64,000 nucleotides of DNA, taken from the NCBI RefSeq assembly GCF_029338315.1, contig NZ_CP119794.1, positions 868,001 to 932,000 of the forward strand, in the 5' to 3' direction. This DNA is from Haloarcula regularis. Its GTDB lineage: Archaea; Halobacteriota; Halobacteria; Halobacteriales; Haloarculaceae. Of this stretch, positions 26,880-35,404 are shown piece by piece. A model generated the notes under the pieces. The model was not told where the DNA came from and searched no databases. It saw only the letters and a list, made by a program, of their open reading frames with translations. Positions within the stretch are counted from its first letter, which is position 1. Every line of letters starts with the position of its first letter. A program made the translations under genes and the position numbers.

Positions 26880-27203
26880 TCAGCGCCACCCGTCCGGGAT
26901 GTCGTCCCGGTGACCCTCGAACAGCTCCAGAACCGGTCGAATCTCCTCGAACGACGGTCCCGTGGTGACCTGTCCCCGCCCCTCGTCCCAGGCGATATAA
27001 CCGTGCGAACGGAGCAACGGAAGATGAACGTGTTCGAGCTCCACCTGTAGCGTCTCCGGATCGACACGGCCCTCGCGGACGTCGTCGGGGATCGCCACGA
27101 CCTCGGACTGAGGGTTGTGATCGAGGAGGGCGACCAGCAGCCGCCGACGGACGGGGTGTTCCAGGGACCGGAGCACCCGCTGCCAGACGTCCACTCCACT
27201 CAT
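26880..27203 (-). CDS. DUF7344-type winged-helix protein
   Basis: A 107-residue single-domain protein: LEHPVRRRLLVALLDHN (about 14-30), then QVELEHVHLPLLRSHGYIAWDE with the H-x2-LP signature, and a helical tail LELFEGHRDDIPDGWR. It is a probable DNA-binding regulator of unknown target. A TATA-like run AAATATTAT (27225-27236 on the plus strand as ATAATATTTT) lies about 25-32 nt upstream of the start, fitting leaderless transcription. It is convergent with hisF. Confidence 0.72.
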   Translation of the reverse strand: MSGVDVWQRVLRSLEHPVRRRLLVALLDHNPQSEVVAIPDDVREGRVDPETLQVELEHVHLPLLRSHGYIAWDEGRGQVTTGPSFEEIRPVLELFEGHRDDIPDGWR

Positions 27204-27335
27204 GTGTCAATAAGGTACGTCCAACTGGATAATATTTTGGGAGAATCGAAACATCTGTGTGTCAAACCGTAGTGTCTGTCGAGTCCTCGCTGCACGGCCG
27301 TCGACCGCGGCCGGGCGGTGGTTGCCGGGGCCCGC

Positions 27336-28472
27336 TCAGGGCATCGGCAGGACGACGCCGTTCGGCAGGACGCCGGCGAGCACCAGCACTCCGAGGACCA
27401 GGGTGGTGGCGGCGACGGCCGCCATGGGCGGGTCGAGGTGGGTGTCGGCGTGGGCGTACAGCGTCCGGCCGAAGAACTCGCCGGCGAGCCCGGCGAGCGC
27501 CCCGAAGCCCGCGCCCAGGAGCAGCGCCGCAAGGAACGGGACCTCGCTGGCGACGAGGGCGGGCGTCATCTCGCCGAGGCCGTACTGAGCCGGGACGAGC
27601 GAGAGCGCCGCCAGGGACGCGGGCAGCGCCATGTGCAGGACCACCGGCGGCCGGTAGTTGTCGACGACGACCAGCGCGAGCGTCACGCTCGCGAGGCCGA
27701 AGGCCAGGTACGGGCTGGCGGTCCGGTAGGCGACGTACGCGCCGAACAGGCCCGTGCCGACGCCGAGCACCAGCGCCCTCGCCCATCCGGACTGGTGGGG
27801 CAGGAACGGTTCGACCACCGGCCGCTCGCCGCCCTCGCGAGTCCGCTCGCCATCGTAGGCCGACATGTCGAGCCAACCGCCCTCGGGCCGGCCGACGAGT
27901 GGATAGCCGAAGACGAGGCGGTGGGTGAACCCGGAGACGACGACGGCGAGGGCCACGGGGTCAAGCGGGAGCGCGAGCAGCGACCCCGAGACGGCCGCGA
28001 CGGCGTAGCCGAAGGCGCCGAAGACGCCGCCGGCGACGAGGACGGCGGGGTCGGCTCCCAGCGAGACGCCGACGGCCTTGGCCGGGTGGTACTCGGTGTC
28101 CGCGGGCACGTCACCCCGGCGCGCGGCGAAGGCAGCGGCGGCGGCCCCGCCTGCGAATGCCACGTGCGGGCCCAGCACCGGCCCCAGGCCGACGCTCCCG
28201 GTCAGGCCGGCGGCCGCCAGCGGCAGCGAGGGGTCGACGGCCGCCGTCTCCGCGCCCACGCTGCGCCCCACGAGTGTCGCCGCCTCGCCGGCGACGACGA
28301 CCAGGCCGGCCAGCGCGAAGGCCCCGTAGGCCCCCAGCGCGGCGCCGAGAAGACCGCCGGCGAACGCGCTCAGCAGGAGTTCGACGGCGAGGGGCCCGAG
28401 TCCGGGTAGTTGCAGCGGGACGACCATCAGCCAGACCACCTCGCGGGGCGACGCAGGAACATCGGTATCCAC
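27336..28472 (-). CDS. Polytopic membrane protein of unknown function
   Basis: A 378-residue membrane protein with roughly 10-11 hydrophobic segments, Ala/Gly/Leu/Val-rich, and one large polar loop (GYPLVGRPEGGWLDMSAYDG to VEPFLPHQSG). The two halves each contain a Gly-rich helix next to a His (LGPHVAFAGG; VVLHMALP). No ATPase, channel filter or known transporter motif is visible. The start is uncertain: GTG 28472 is used, ATG 28427 is possible, and the frame is open to 28556. It is divergent from the zinc-ribbon/CAP gene. A transporter or carrier is a reasonable guess only. Confidence 0.6.
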   Translation of the reverse strand: MDTDVPASPREVVWLMVVPLQLPGLGPLAVELLLSAFAGGLLGAALGAYGAFALAGLVVVAGEAATLVGRSVGAETAAVDPSLPLAAAGLTGSVGLGPVLGPHVAFAGGAAAAAFAARRGDVPADTEYHPAKAVGVSLGADPAVLVAGGVFGAFGYAVAAVSGSLLALPLDPVALAVVVSGFTHRLVFGYPLVGRPEGGWLDMSAYDGERTREGGERPVVEPFLPHQSGWARALVLGVGTGLFGAYVAYRTASPYLAFGLASVTLALVVVDNYRPPVVLHMALPASLAALSLVPAQYGLGEMTPALVASEVPFLAALLLGAGFGALAGLAGEFFGRTLYAHADTHLDPPMAAVAATTLVLGVLVLAGVLPNGVVLPMP

Positions 28473-28569
28473 GGCGTCCCCGCCGAGGCTGAAATAGCCA
28501 TCGTTCGCCGGGGCGCGAGCGAGGTGGAAGCCGCGAGGGCTTTGTACACGGGTCACCTAGGGTTACTCG

Positions 28570-29418
28570 ATGGAATGGCGGTGTGAGTGGTGCGGCAAGC
28601 CCCACGAGGAGAACGACCCGCCCTGTGACAACTGCGGCCACGGGACCTACGAGCGTGCCGTCCGGCAGGTGAACGAGGAGGTGGTCGAAGGCGGCGCCGT
28701 CTGGGTGTGCCAGGACTGTGGGCGCGAGCACGTCCGCAACCGGCCGCCGTGTCGCCGCTGTGGCGGTTCCGACTTCGAGCGCCGCGTCGGCCCGCCCGAG
28801 AGCGACCCGCTGGACGAGATCGCGACGTCCTGGCGCGACGTCATCGAGCCGAAGTACGTCCTCGGCTACCTCGCCGTCGCCGCGTTGCTCGCGCTCATCG
28901 TCGCCACGACCTTCGGGTTCGTCTCGCTACCGGGGTTCGGAACCGACGCCCCGGCAGCCCCGCCGGCGGTCCCGGACGCCCCTGGAAGCGCCGACGTGGT
29001 CGAGGGGCTGGACCTCGCCGCGACGGAGGAGGCCTACGTCGCCGTCCTGAACGAACGCCGCGGTGCCGCCGGCGCGAGTACGGTGTCGAGGAACGCGACG
29101 GCCGACGAGGCCGCAGCCTACTACAACAAGGCGCGCGTCGACGCCCGCTACGGCGGCGGCGAGGGACCGGACCGCGAGGCGTTCGCGGCGTTCGATCTTG
29201 CCTGCTCGCGGCCGAGCGTCGTCGCCTACGAGGTTGCCTTCGACCGAACACCCCAGTCGGTCGCCGACTTCGACGACGAGACCGCGTTCGCGACGGCGCT
29301 GGTCGACAGTTACGCCGAGCGCGGCGCGGCCTACCGGCCGGCCGAGACGGGCACCGTCGGTGTCGACGTCCACGTCGCGCCTGACGGGCGCGTGTTCGTC
29401 ACGCACGTGGTCTGCTGA
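28570..29418 (+). CDS. Double zinc-ribbon, single-TM protein with CAP/SCP-like domain
   Basis: A 282-residue protein with an unusual layout. Residues 1-70 hold two zinc ribbons: CEWCG..CDNCG and CQDCG..CRRCG. A single membrane helix (about 98-118, YLAVAALLALIVATTFGFV) is followed by a Pro/Ala linker and, from about 135, a domain starting EEAYVAVLNERRGAAGAST and ending VGVDVHVAPDGRVFVTHVVC. This second part resembles the CAP/SCP (PR-1) fold seen in secreted proteins. The ribbons would lie in the cytosol and the CAP-like domain outside. The role is unknown. Confidence 0.7.
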   Translation: MEWRCEWCGKPHEENDPPCDNCGHGTYERAVRQVNEEVVEGGAVWVCQDCGREHVRNRPPCRRCGGSDFERRVGPPESDPLDEIATSWRDVIEPKYVLGYLAVAALLALIVATTFGFVSLPGFGTDAPAAPPAVPDAPGSADVVEGLDLAATEEAYVAVLNERRGAAGASTVSRNATADEAAAYYNKARVDARYGGGEGPDREAFAAFDLACSRPSVVAYEVAFDRTPQSVADFDDETAFATALVDSYAERGAAYRPAETGTVGVDVHVAPDGRVFVTHVVC

Positions 29419-29454
29419 AAAGAGCGACGTGATCTGCTGAGAGAGAGAGTGCGT

Positions 29455-29739
29455 TCAGGCCGCAGACTCGAAGGCGTCGGTGAAGGCGTCGGCCTTCTCG
29501 ATGACGCGATCGGTGCCGTCCTCGAGGGCGTCGAGCGCGTCGACGTCCGTCTCCGTCTTGATGGTCAGCACGGGGTCGGTCTGCCCGCCGGACTGCTCGG
29601 GGTTCACGTCGTAGGTCGCCGCCGTCACGCCCTCGGTCTCGAGCAGCGCACCCTTGATGACGTTCATGAACGTGTGGTCCTCGCCGGCGATCTCCAGCGA
29701 GAGTTCCGTGTCGGATTTGTCGATGACGCGAAGGTCCAT
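29455..29739 (-). CDS. rpo11: DNA-directed RNA polymerase subunit Rpo11 (L)
   Basis: A 94-residue Rpo11/RpoL, partner of Rpo3 in the archaeal polymerase assembly platform (alpha-like). It starts [24 protein letters not shown], with the typical [13 protein letters not shown] helix and DPVLTIKTE strand. ATG 29739 is chosen as the family start over an upstream ATG at 29769. It stands at the end of a minus-strand set with the zinc-finger membrane protein upstream. Confidence 0.95.
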   Translation of the reverse strand: MDLRVIDKSDTELSLEIAGEDHTFMNVIKGALLETEGVTAATYDVNPEQSGGQTDPVLTIKTETDVDALDALEDGTDRVIEKADAFTDAFESAA

Positions 29740-29802
29740 GTCCACGTTTGGACGCCTGCGGCCCATCAACGTGTCGTTTCCCGCGTGCCGGACCCGGCGG
29801 TG

Positions 29803-30105
29803 TCAGACCAGCGCGTACACCATCAACAGCCCGAAGTACAGCAGGATGAGAGAGCCAAGCGCCTTCAGCCGGAACGTGCCAAGCGACTCCTCCTCGTCGG
29901 CGTGGGCCGTCCGGAACGCCGCGACCTCCGCGTCCGTGAGGGCACCCGGGTGCTCCAGCCCCCGGTGGAGCGCGAGCCAGGACTCGCGGGCGAACGGCCG
30001 CCCGCAGTAGCCACACTCGTAGGTCGTCGCGCCCTCGGGGACGTCGTAGGCCGCGTCGCTCCTGGGCACGGTATCGACGCCGTCGTCGAGTCGTGTGTCG
30101 CTCAT
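29803..30105 (-). CDS. C2H2-type zinc finger protein with one membrane helix
   Basis: A 100-residue protein starting MSDTRLDDGVDTV at ATG 30105. It has a C2H2-like finger YECGYCGRPFARESWLALHRGLEH (about 29-52), an acidic helix, and a C-terminal helix ALGSLILLYFGLLMVYALV. It is a probable membrane-anchored zinc-finger protein. The ATG overlaps the stop of the upstream membrane gene by 4 bp (ATGA), so they are co-translated. The gene order next to coxIII suggests a cytochrome-oxidase-related role, but this rests on context alone. Confidence 0.72.
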   Translation of the reverse strand: MSDTRLDDGVDTVPRSDAAYDVPEGATTYECGYCGRPFARESWLALHRGLEHPGALTDAEVAAFRTAHADEEESLGTFRLKALGSLILLYFGLLMVYALV

Positions 30106-31481
30106 AGGTGTGGGAGTGGCACCTCCGGACGCGAGACGACCCAGAGACTCGTCATCGTGTAGAAGACCATCACCGCGATGAAGGGGTACTGCGACCGTAC
30201 GGCCTGCAGGCGTGCGGGGAAGAGGTCGTAAGCCGCCGCGTGGGCCACCCAGATGGCGACGAGGTGCCCGACGACCACCGACGCCAGCGCCACCCCGCCG
30301 AACCACCCCGGCAGATCGAGCACCGGGACGAGGGCCGGCGAGCCCAGCGGGTCCGCCAGCGCGACGGCCAGCGACGGCGCGAGGACGAGGAAGTAGCCGA
30401 GGTAGTGGGCGAAGTGATAGCCCGCGGCGATGGCCAGCAGCGGCGGCGCGAACCGCCGGGCCAGGACCGCCGGGGCGAGGTACGTCTCGGCTGTCCGCCG
30501 GGCGGCCCGGACGGCGAGGCGGTAGACGCCGAGGAAGAGTCCGAACCCCGCGACGAGCGCGAGCGGATACAGCAGGTGGGCCGGCAGCCCCGCGGCCACG
30601 AGCGGCGTCGTCAGGTCACGCCAGGCCGGCGTCGTGACCAGGCCGTCGTAGGTGGTGACCCACAGGAGCGCGACGATAAACGCCACTTCGTCCGCGCCGT
30701 CGACCAGGCGCGCCGTCGAGAGGTCCATCCCCGGCAGGCGCAGGCGGTAGCCGTCGTCGCCCCGGCCGACCGGCGCGACGCGGCCGTAGTACCGGAACAC
30801 CCGCTCTACGGGGTCGACCCGGTCGAACCACGTCGCCGGGCCGAAGACGACGGCGCCCGCGAGCGTGACCACCGAGTACGCGACGACGACCGTCGCGAGC
30901 AGGCGCGGGTCGTCGGCCAGCGGACTGACCACCTCGACCCAGACGAGCGCGAGCAGCCCCGCGACGCCCGGCCAGGCGCCGATCCGGTCGGGGTACGCCC
31001 GGTCCAGCGACGGCAACAGCCCCGCGAGGGTCTTCCAGGGGTTCAGCACCGACCAGGTGTTGCCCAGCAGGTACGTCGTCATCGCCAGGCCGGCCCACCA
31101 GCCGACCCACACCAGCAGGATCGCCAGGTTGGTCCGGGCGTTCGTCGGACCCAAAAAGCCCGTCACGAGGATAGCGACGAGGCCGACAAGGCCGACGGCC
31201 CGGCCAGCCAGCACCAGGCCCCGTTCGCCGCCCGACGCGAGCGGGACGCCCCAGGCATGGACGCGCTCGATGAACGACCGGTCCGTGACGAACGACGCGA
31301 GCAGGAACGAGGCACCGACCGCCGCCCCGCCCGTCGAGAGGAAGAGCCAGGTCGGGACCGTCAGCGTCTCCCGGCCGCCGCCGGCCAGGCTCCCCCCGTG
31401 TGCACTCGCCGTGCCGGCCGCGAGGAGCCCCACCGCCGCACACAGGACGCTGCCGACGACCCGGCGTCGACGCACTGTCAT
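30102..31481 (-). CDS. Polytopic membrane protein next to cytochrome oxidase subunit III
   Basis: A 459-residue membrane protein starting MTVRRRRVVGS at ATG 31481. An N-terminal helix ends AAGTASAHGG, like a signal peptide. About ten further helices follow, with the motifs LLGNTWSVLNPWKTLAG and AIAAGYHFAHYLGYF, the His residues lying in the late helices. It ends VSRPEVPLPHL. It is divergent from coxIII (92 bp apart) and operonic with the zinc-finger membrane protein. The family is conserved in haloarchaea in my memory, but I cannot give a function; oxidase assembly or a copper-related role is only suggested by position. Confidence 0.65.
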   Translation of the reverse strand: MTVRRRRVVGSVLCAAVGLLAAGTASAHGGSLAGGGRETLTVPTWLFLSTGGAAVGASFLLASFVTDRSFIERVHAWGVPLASGGERGLVLAGRAVGLVGLVAILVTGFLGPTNARTNLAILLVWVGWWAGLAMTTYLLGNTWSVLNPWKTLAGLLPSLDRAYPDRIGAWPGVAGLLALVWVEVVSPLADDPRLLATVVVAYSVVTLAGAVVFGPATWFDRVDPVERVFRYYGRVAPVGRGDDGYRLRLPGMDLSTARLVDGADEVAFIVALLWVTTYDGLVTTPAWRDLTTPLVAAGLPAHLLYPLALVAGFGLFLGVYRLAVRAARRTAETYLAPAVLARRFAPPLLAIAAGYHFAHYLGYFLVLAPSLAVALADPLGSPALVPVLDLPGWFGGVALASVVVGHLVAIWVAHAAAYDLFPARLQAVRSQYPFIAVMVFYTMTSLWVVSRPEVPLPHL

Positions 31482-31543
31482 CGGTTCCGATTGGTTCCTC
31501 CCGTCCCTGTATGTTCCGACATCGGGCGAGCGAATTGGATGGG

Positions 31544-31552
31544 CTTTTAGTA
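31544..31552 (+). promoter_or_regulatory. TATA box of coxIII
   Basis: CTTTTAGTA lies 22-30 nt before ATG 31574, consistent with a leaderless transcript. Confidence 0.5.
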
Positions 31553-31573
31553 ATCGACTCGCAAGGACCGGGT

Positions 31574-32437
31574 ATGAGTACGACCGAAGAACGCACAGAC
31601 GGTGGTCACGGGGAACACCACCTCCCGGCGACGGAGGACTGGCCCCGCGGGTTCGGCGAGGCGAGCTGGTGGCCGTTCGTGACGGCCATCGGCGCATCGG
31701 GCATCTACGTCGGCGCGGCACTGTTCGTCCTCTCGATGGCCGAGGAACCGCTCGTGAGCGCGACGATCAGTGCCGGTGCCGTCGTCGGCAGCGTCGGGAT
31801 CTTCCTCGTCGGCCTGTACGGCTGGCTCTACCACGCCTTCGTCTCGGACTTCTGGGAGCGTGGGACCAACCACCACTCGAGCCGGACGCTGAAGTTCGCG
31901 ATGCTCCTGTTCCTGGGCACCGAGGTGGCGACGTTCGGGGCCGGGTTCATCTACTACTTCATGATCCGCGGTGGCGACGTCTGGGTCGACGCCGCCATCC
32001 CCGAGGTGTTCGGGTCGCTCGTCATCGTCAACACCGTCATCCTGCTCATCAGCTCGGTGACGCTGCACTACAGCCACCACGCGCTGATCAACGGCAACCG
32101 CGACCGATTCATCAAGCTGCTCGGCGTGACGCTGCTGCTCGGCATCGTCTTCATCGCCGGCCAGGTCTACGAGTACTACGAGTTCATCGTCCACGAAGGG
32201 TTCACCATCGGCGAGGGCATCTACGGGTCGGCCTTCTACGGGCTGACCGGCCTGCACGGCCTCCACGTGACGATGGGCGCCGTCCTGCTGGGTATCGTCT
32301 TCGCCCGCGCCTACTACGGGCAGTATTCCCCCGAGCGCCACACCTCCGTCTCGACGGCGTCGATGTACTGGCACTTCGTCGACGTCGTCTGGGTCTTCCT
32401 GGTCGTCGTCCTCTACATGGGCGCGAACCTGGTCTGA
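31574..32437 (+). CDS. coxC: Cytochrome c oxidase subunit III
   Basis: A 287-residue heme-copper oxidase subunit III with about seven helices. The start MSTTEERTDGGHGEHH is polar; then EASWWPFVTAIGAS and DFWERGTNHHSSRTLKFAMLLFLGTEVATFG show the family pattern with the conserved Glu in the third helix. The end has GLTGLHGLHVTMGA and WHFVDVVWVFLVVVLYM, which is diagnostic. It is part of the membrane terminal oxidase. Subunits I and II are not in the window, so the operon is split. The start at 31574 is fixed by TATA spacing. Confidence 0.93.
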   Translation: MSTTEERTDGGHGEHHLPATEDWPRGFGEASWWPFVTAIGASGIYVGAALFVLSMAEEPLVSATISAGAVVGSVGIFLVGLYGWLYHAFVSDFWERGTNHHSSRTLKFAMLLFLGTEVATFGAGFIYYFMIRGGDVWVDAAIPEVFGSLVIVNTVILLISSVTLHYSHHALINGNRDRFIKLLGVTLLLGIVFIAGQVYEYYEFIVHEGFTIGEGIYGSAFYGLTGLHGLHVTMGAVLLGIVFARAYYGQYSPERHTSVSTASMYWHFVDVVWVFLVVVLYMGANLV

Positions 32438-32467
32438 GTTTAAGCCCCTCGACTCGCTTTTCCCCCC

Positions 32468-32710
32468 ATGGAACGACTCGACGTCAGCGACGGGTTCGAC
32501 GTCCACGACTACCGCCACGGCCTGAAACTGCTCACCCAGGACCGCGACACGATGACTCTCGAGAACCGCGAGGGATTTGCCTGTCCCGCCTGCGGCGAGG
32601 CGTTCGACCGCCTGTTTGTCAGCGAGCAGCGCACGAACACGTTCGGTGACCCCGGCCGGCCGTTCTGTCTCGTGCGGACTGACGCGAAACTGCTGGTCCT
32701 GACCCACTGA
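32468..32710 (+). CDS. Small zinc-ribbon-type protein (DUF7385-like)
   Basis: An 80-residue protein: MERLDVSDGFDVHDYRHGLKLL, then GFACPACGEAFDRLFVSEQR and FCLVRTDAKLLVLTH. The CPAC pair plus a later Cys gives an incomplete zinc site. It belongs to a small haloarchaeal family that has been labelled a flagella-cluster protein; I have no evidence for that role here. It follows coxIII by 30 bp. A 7-bp hairpin (32712-32718 with 32725-32731) follows directly after the stop. Confidence 0.65.
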   Translation: MERLDVSDGFDVHDYRHGLKLLTQDRDTMTLENREGFACPACGEAFDRLFVSEQRTNTFGDPGRPFCLVRTDAKLLVLTH

Positions 32711-32813
32711 CGTCCCGATACCCGTCGGGACAATGCGTCCGAGTGTGACCCGAGACGGTCACGGCCGACGAGAATGAAACGATATTTCAGGGTCGTCGAT
32801 AGAAAGGGCACAC

Positions 32814-33146
32814 ATGCGAGATGCGCAGCGGCGTGATCAGGTCTTCCTCGCCCTCGCCGACGAACGACGGCGACGCACCCTCTCGTTGCTGGCCGACCAC
32901 ACGGAACTGACGCTCCCCGACCTCGCCGACGAGGTTGCCGAGCGGGAGCACCGAACGACGCTCGCCGACATCCCGCCAGAGGAGGTCTGTCAGCTGTACC
33001 TCGAACTCTACCACCGGCACGTCCCCCAGCTCGAATCCGCCGACCTCGTCACCTACAGCCAGGAACAGGACCGCGTCGCCGTGACCGAACTCGGACAGAC
33101 CGTCGAGCGGACGCTGCTCGAACCGGTCGAGTCGATTCTGTCGTAG
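32814..33146 (+). CDS. DUF7344-type winged-helix protein
   Basis: A 110-residue single-domain regulator: QVFLALADERRRRTLSLLADHTEL, then LELYHRHVPQLESADLVTYS, where VPQLE replaces the usual LPKLE. It ends in an amphipathic helix TVERTLLEPVESILS. It is a probable DNA-binding protein with unknown target. A TATA-like GATATTTCA (about 32781-32789) lies 25-33 nt upstream of the ATG. Confidence 0.75.
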   Translation: MRDAQRRDQVFLALADERRRRTLSLLADHTELTLPDLADEVAEREHRTTLADIPPEEVCQLYLELYHRHVPQLESADLVTYSQEQDRVAVTELGQTVERTLLEPVESILS

Positions 33147-33274
33147 GCCGCCGCAGCGCGCCGGACGGCCACTCCCTCGATTCTGTGCCCCAGAGCCACG
33201 CGCTCTCCGGGCAATATCGGTCCACTTCGGACGGCCCCACCGGTCGCTGCACGCGTCGGCTCGTCGCAGAAAGA

Positions 33275-33345
33275 GCCGGTGGAGGGATTGTGAACCACGG
33301 TCGGAGCGGAGCTCCTCCCTGATTCAAATCCCTATCTGGCTTTCG
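33275..33345. repeat. Partial tRNA-Thr 3' half copy within an imperfect inverted repeat
   Basis: GCCGGTGGAGGGATT (33275-33289) repeats the 3' end of the tRNA-Thr gene that starts at 33371. An extra G then appears before TGAACC. About 30 bp further on, TTCAAATCCCT (33323-33333) is the reverse complement of the same T-arm sequence with one base different. The stretch looks like a tRNA-derived remnant or recombination scar. Confidence 0.5.
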
Positions 33346-33370
33346 CTGCTCACGTTCGTTCGCAGCAGAA

Positions 33371-33445
33371 AGCCGGTGGAGGGATTTGAACCCTCGGCCT
33401 AATCCTTACGAAGGATTCGCTCTAGCCAGTCTGAGCTACACCGGC
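33371..33445 (-). tRNA. tRNA-Thr (anticodon CGU)
   Basis: Read on the minus strand, a full cloverleaf is present. The acceptor stem is GCCGGTG paired with CACCGGC, the D arm GCTC..GAGC, and the anticodon stem AATCC/GGATT around the loop TTCGTAA with anticodon CGT. The T arm is GAGGG TTCAAAT CCCTC, and the discriminator base is U. No intron is seen and CCA is not encoded. It decodes ACG threonine codons. Confidence 0.93.
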
Positions 33446-33568
33446 GCGTCGGTGCCTCGCAGCACTCGAACAGTGTGCGATAACCGCAATAAGGATTGCG
33501 AATCGGGGGCGTCGAGCGAAGGTCTCCCACGCCCCTCCGGCGCTTCTCGGCCGCTCACGACACCGAAC

Positions 33569-34549
33569 TCACCGCCGGAGACTAACGTCGAGGACGACGT
33601 TCTGTTCGCCCGGGGCGTAGGACCGGACCGCCCGGCGCGTCTCGACGGTCACCTCGTACTCCGGCTCGGCGGCGGCCCGAATCGCGCGCTCGCCGGGCCC
33701 GAACAGGTCGTCGTCGGACTGGATGTCGTAGTAGTGCAGCGTGCAGTCCTCGCCGGCGAGGCGAACCGCCGTATCGAGGAATGCGTCGGCGCTGTGGGGG
33801 AGGTTCATCACGACGCGGTCAGCCCACCCCGCGTAGTCGGCCGCGACATCGCGGACGTCGCCACAGATTCCGGTCACGCGGTCGGCGACACCGTTGTGCT
33901 CGGCGTTGCGCCGGAGGTACTCGATGGCTGCCTCGTTGATGTCCGTCCCGACGCAGGTGGCGCCGCGCTTCGCGAAGGGGACGACGAACGGGCCGACGCC
34001 GGCGAACATGTCGAAGGCCCGCTCGCCCGCCTCGACTTGCTCGACGACGCGGTGGCGCTCGGTGGCCAGTCGCGGCGAGAAGTACACCTCGGCCAGGTCC
34101 AATTCGAACGCACAGCCGTACTCGCGGTGGACGACCTCGGTGGTGTCGCCGGCCAGCACCTCCCAGTCGCGGACGCGCTGCTCGCCTTTGATCTTCGAGG
34201 CCCGGTTGAGGACGCCCTCGACGGGGAGGTCAGAAGCCATCAGCGCGTCGGCGACGGAGCGGGCACGCTCCGGGTCGTCCTCGTCGACGATGACCAGGTC
34301 CCCGATGCGCTCGTAACTGGGCTCGAAGCCGAGGATGTCCGCGGGCATCGTCTGGCCCTCGCGGACGGGCGCGTCGAACTCCACGACGGCGAACTCCTCG
34401 GGAACGCCGGTCGGGTCGGTGACGGGGACGTAGAGCCAGCCGTCCGCGACCGTGATGTCGTAGCCGTCGTCGACGAGGTCCGCGTCAGCGAGTCGCTGCC
34501 GAGTCGCCTCGCCGGCCTCGCGCCGAACACGAACGCAGGGAACGCCCAT
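33569..34549 (-). CDS. trm5: tRNA (guanine-N1)-methyltransferase, Trm5/TYW2 family
   Basis: A 326-residue class I SAM methyltransferase. The N-terminal D1-type region starts MGVPCVRVRREAGEATRQRL at ATG 34549. The middle reads LNRASKIKGEQRVRDWEVLAG, and the Rossmann part has VYFSPRLATERHRV, FDMFAGVGPFVVPFAKRG and the MNLPHSADAFLDTA catalytic motif. These match enzymes that methylate G37 of tRNA (Trm5) or act in wyosine synthesis (Taw2/Taw3); the sequence favours Trm5. It is divergent from dphB with 75 bp between starts and lies near a tRNA gene. Confidence 0.88.
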   Translation of the reverse strand: MGVPCVRVRREAGEATRQRLADADLVDDGYDITVADGWLYVPVTDPTGVPEEFAVVEFDAPVREGQTMPADILGFEPSYERIGDLVIVDEDDPERARSVADALMASDLPVEGVLNRASKIKGEQRVRDWEVLAGDTTEVVHREYGCAFELDLAEVYFSPRLATERHRVVEQVEAGERAFDMFAGVGPFVVPFAKRGATCVGTDINEAAIEYLRRNAEHNGVADRVTGICGDVRDVAADYAGWADRVVMNLPHSADAFLDTAVRLAGEDCTLHYYDIQSDDDLFGPGERAIRAAAEPEYEVTVETRRAVRSYAPGEQNVVLDVSLRR

Positions 34550-34624
34550 ACGCACTCTCTCCGGTCGCTGGCGGTAAGCCTGACGCTTCGCGCCATTTAT
34601 CCCCGCCGGACGTCGACAGCGGGT

Positions 34625-35404
34625 ATGCTCACATTCGTCGGCCTCGGCCTCTACGACGAACGCTCGGTCACGCTCGCCGGCCGCGACGCCATCCGCGACG
34701 CCGACCGCGTCTTCGCGGAGTTCTACACCAGCCGCCTCGTCGGCACCGACCTCGAGACGCTGGAGTCGTTCCACGACACCACCATCGAGATCCGGGACCG
34801 CGCCGGCGTCGAACAGGACCCCGAGCCGATACTGTCGGCGGCCGAGGATTCGGACGTGGTCTTCCTGACCGCCGGCGACACGATGGTTTCGACGACCCAC
34901 ACCGACCTCCGCCTGCGGGCCGCAGAGCGGGACATCGAGACCCGCGTCGTCCACGGGACGACCGCCCAGACCGCCGCCGGGTCGCTGACCGGCCTGCAGA
35001 ACTACCGCTTTGGCAAGGCGACGACGCTCCCCTTCGAGGACGCCCACGGCGGTGACGGCGTCCCCGACAGCGTCGTCACGACCATCGAGGACAACCGCGA
35101 GCGCGACCTGCACACGCTGGTCTACCTCGACATCAAGGTCGACGACCCTCACTGGGACGACGGCGACGAGACGTACATGACCGCCGATCACGCCGCCGGC
35201 CTGCTCGCGACCGAGTTCCCCGAGACGCTGGCCGTCGTCGTCGCCCAGGCGGGCAGTCCGGACCCCACCGTCGCAGCCGACACGCTCGAGTCGCTGGCCG
35301 AGCAATCGTTCGGCGACCCGCTGCACATGCTCGTGATTCCCGGGTCGCTGCATCCTATCGAGGACGACGCGCTGACCGCACTCGCCGGCAAGCCCGAGTC
35401 TTAG
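34625..35404 (+). CDS. dphB: Diphthine synthase
   Basis: A 259-residue tetrapyrrole-methylase-fold enzyme that uses SAM to trimethylate the modified histidine of elongation factor 2 in diphthamide synthesis. It starts MLTFVGLGLYDERSVTLAG, has DSDVVFLTAGDTMVSTTHTDLRL and the TTLPFEDAHGGDGVPDSVV region, and ends LHMLVIPGSLHPIEDDAL, all diagnostic. The start at 34625 follows the family. It is convergent with artA, overlapping by 4 bp. Confidence 0.95.
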   Translation: MLTFVGLGLYDERSVTLAGRDAIRDADRVFAEFYTSRLVGTDLETLESFHDTTIEIRDRAGVEQDPEPILSAAEDSDVVFLTAGDTMVSTTHTDLRLRAAERDIETRVVHGTTAQTAAGSLTGLQNYRFGKATTLPFEDAHGGDGVPDSVVTTIEDNRERDLHTLVYLDIKVDDPHWDDGDETYMTADHAAGLLATEFPETLAVVVAQAGSPDPTVAADTLESLAEQSFGDPLHMLVIPGSLHPIEDDALTALAGKPES

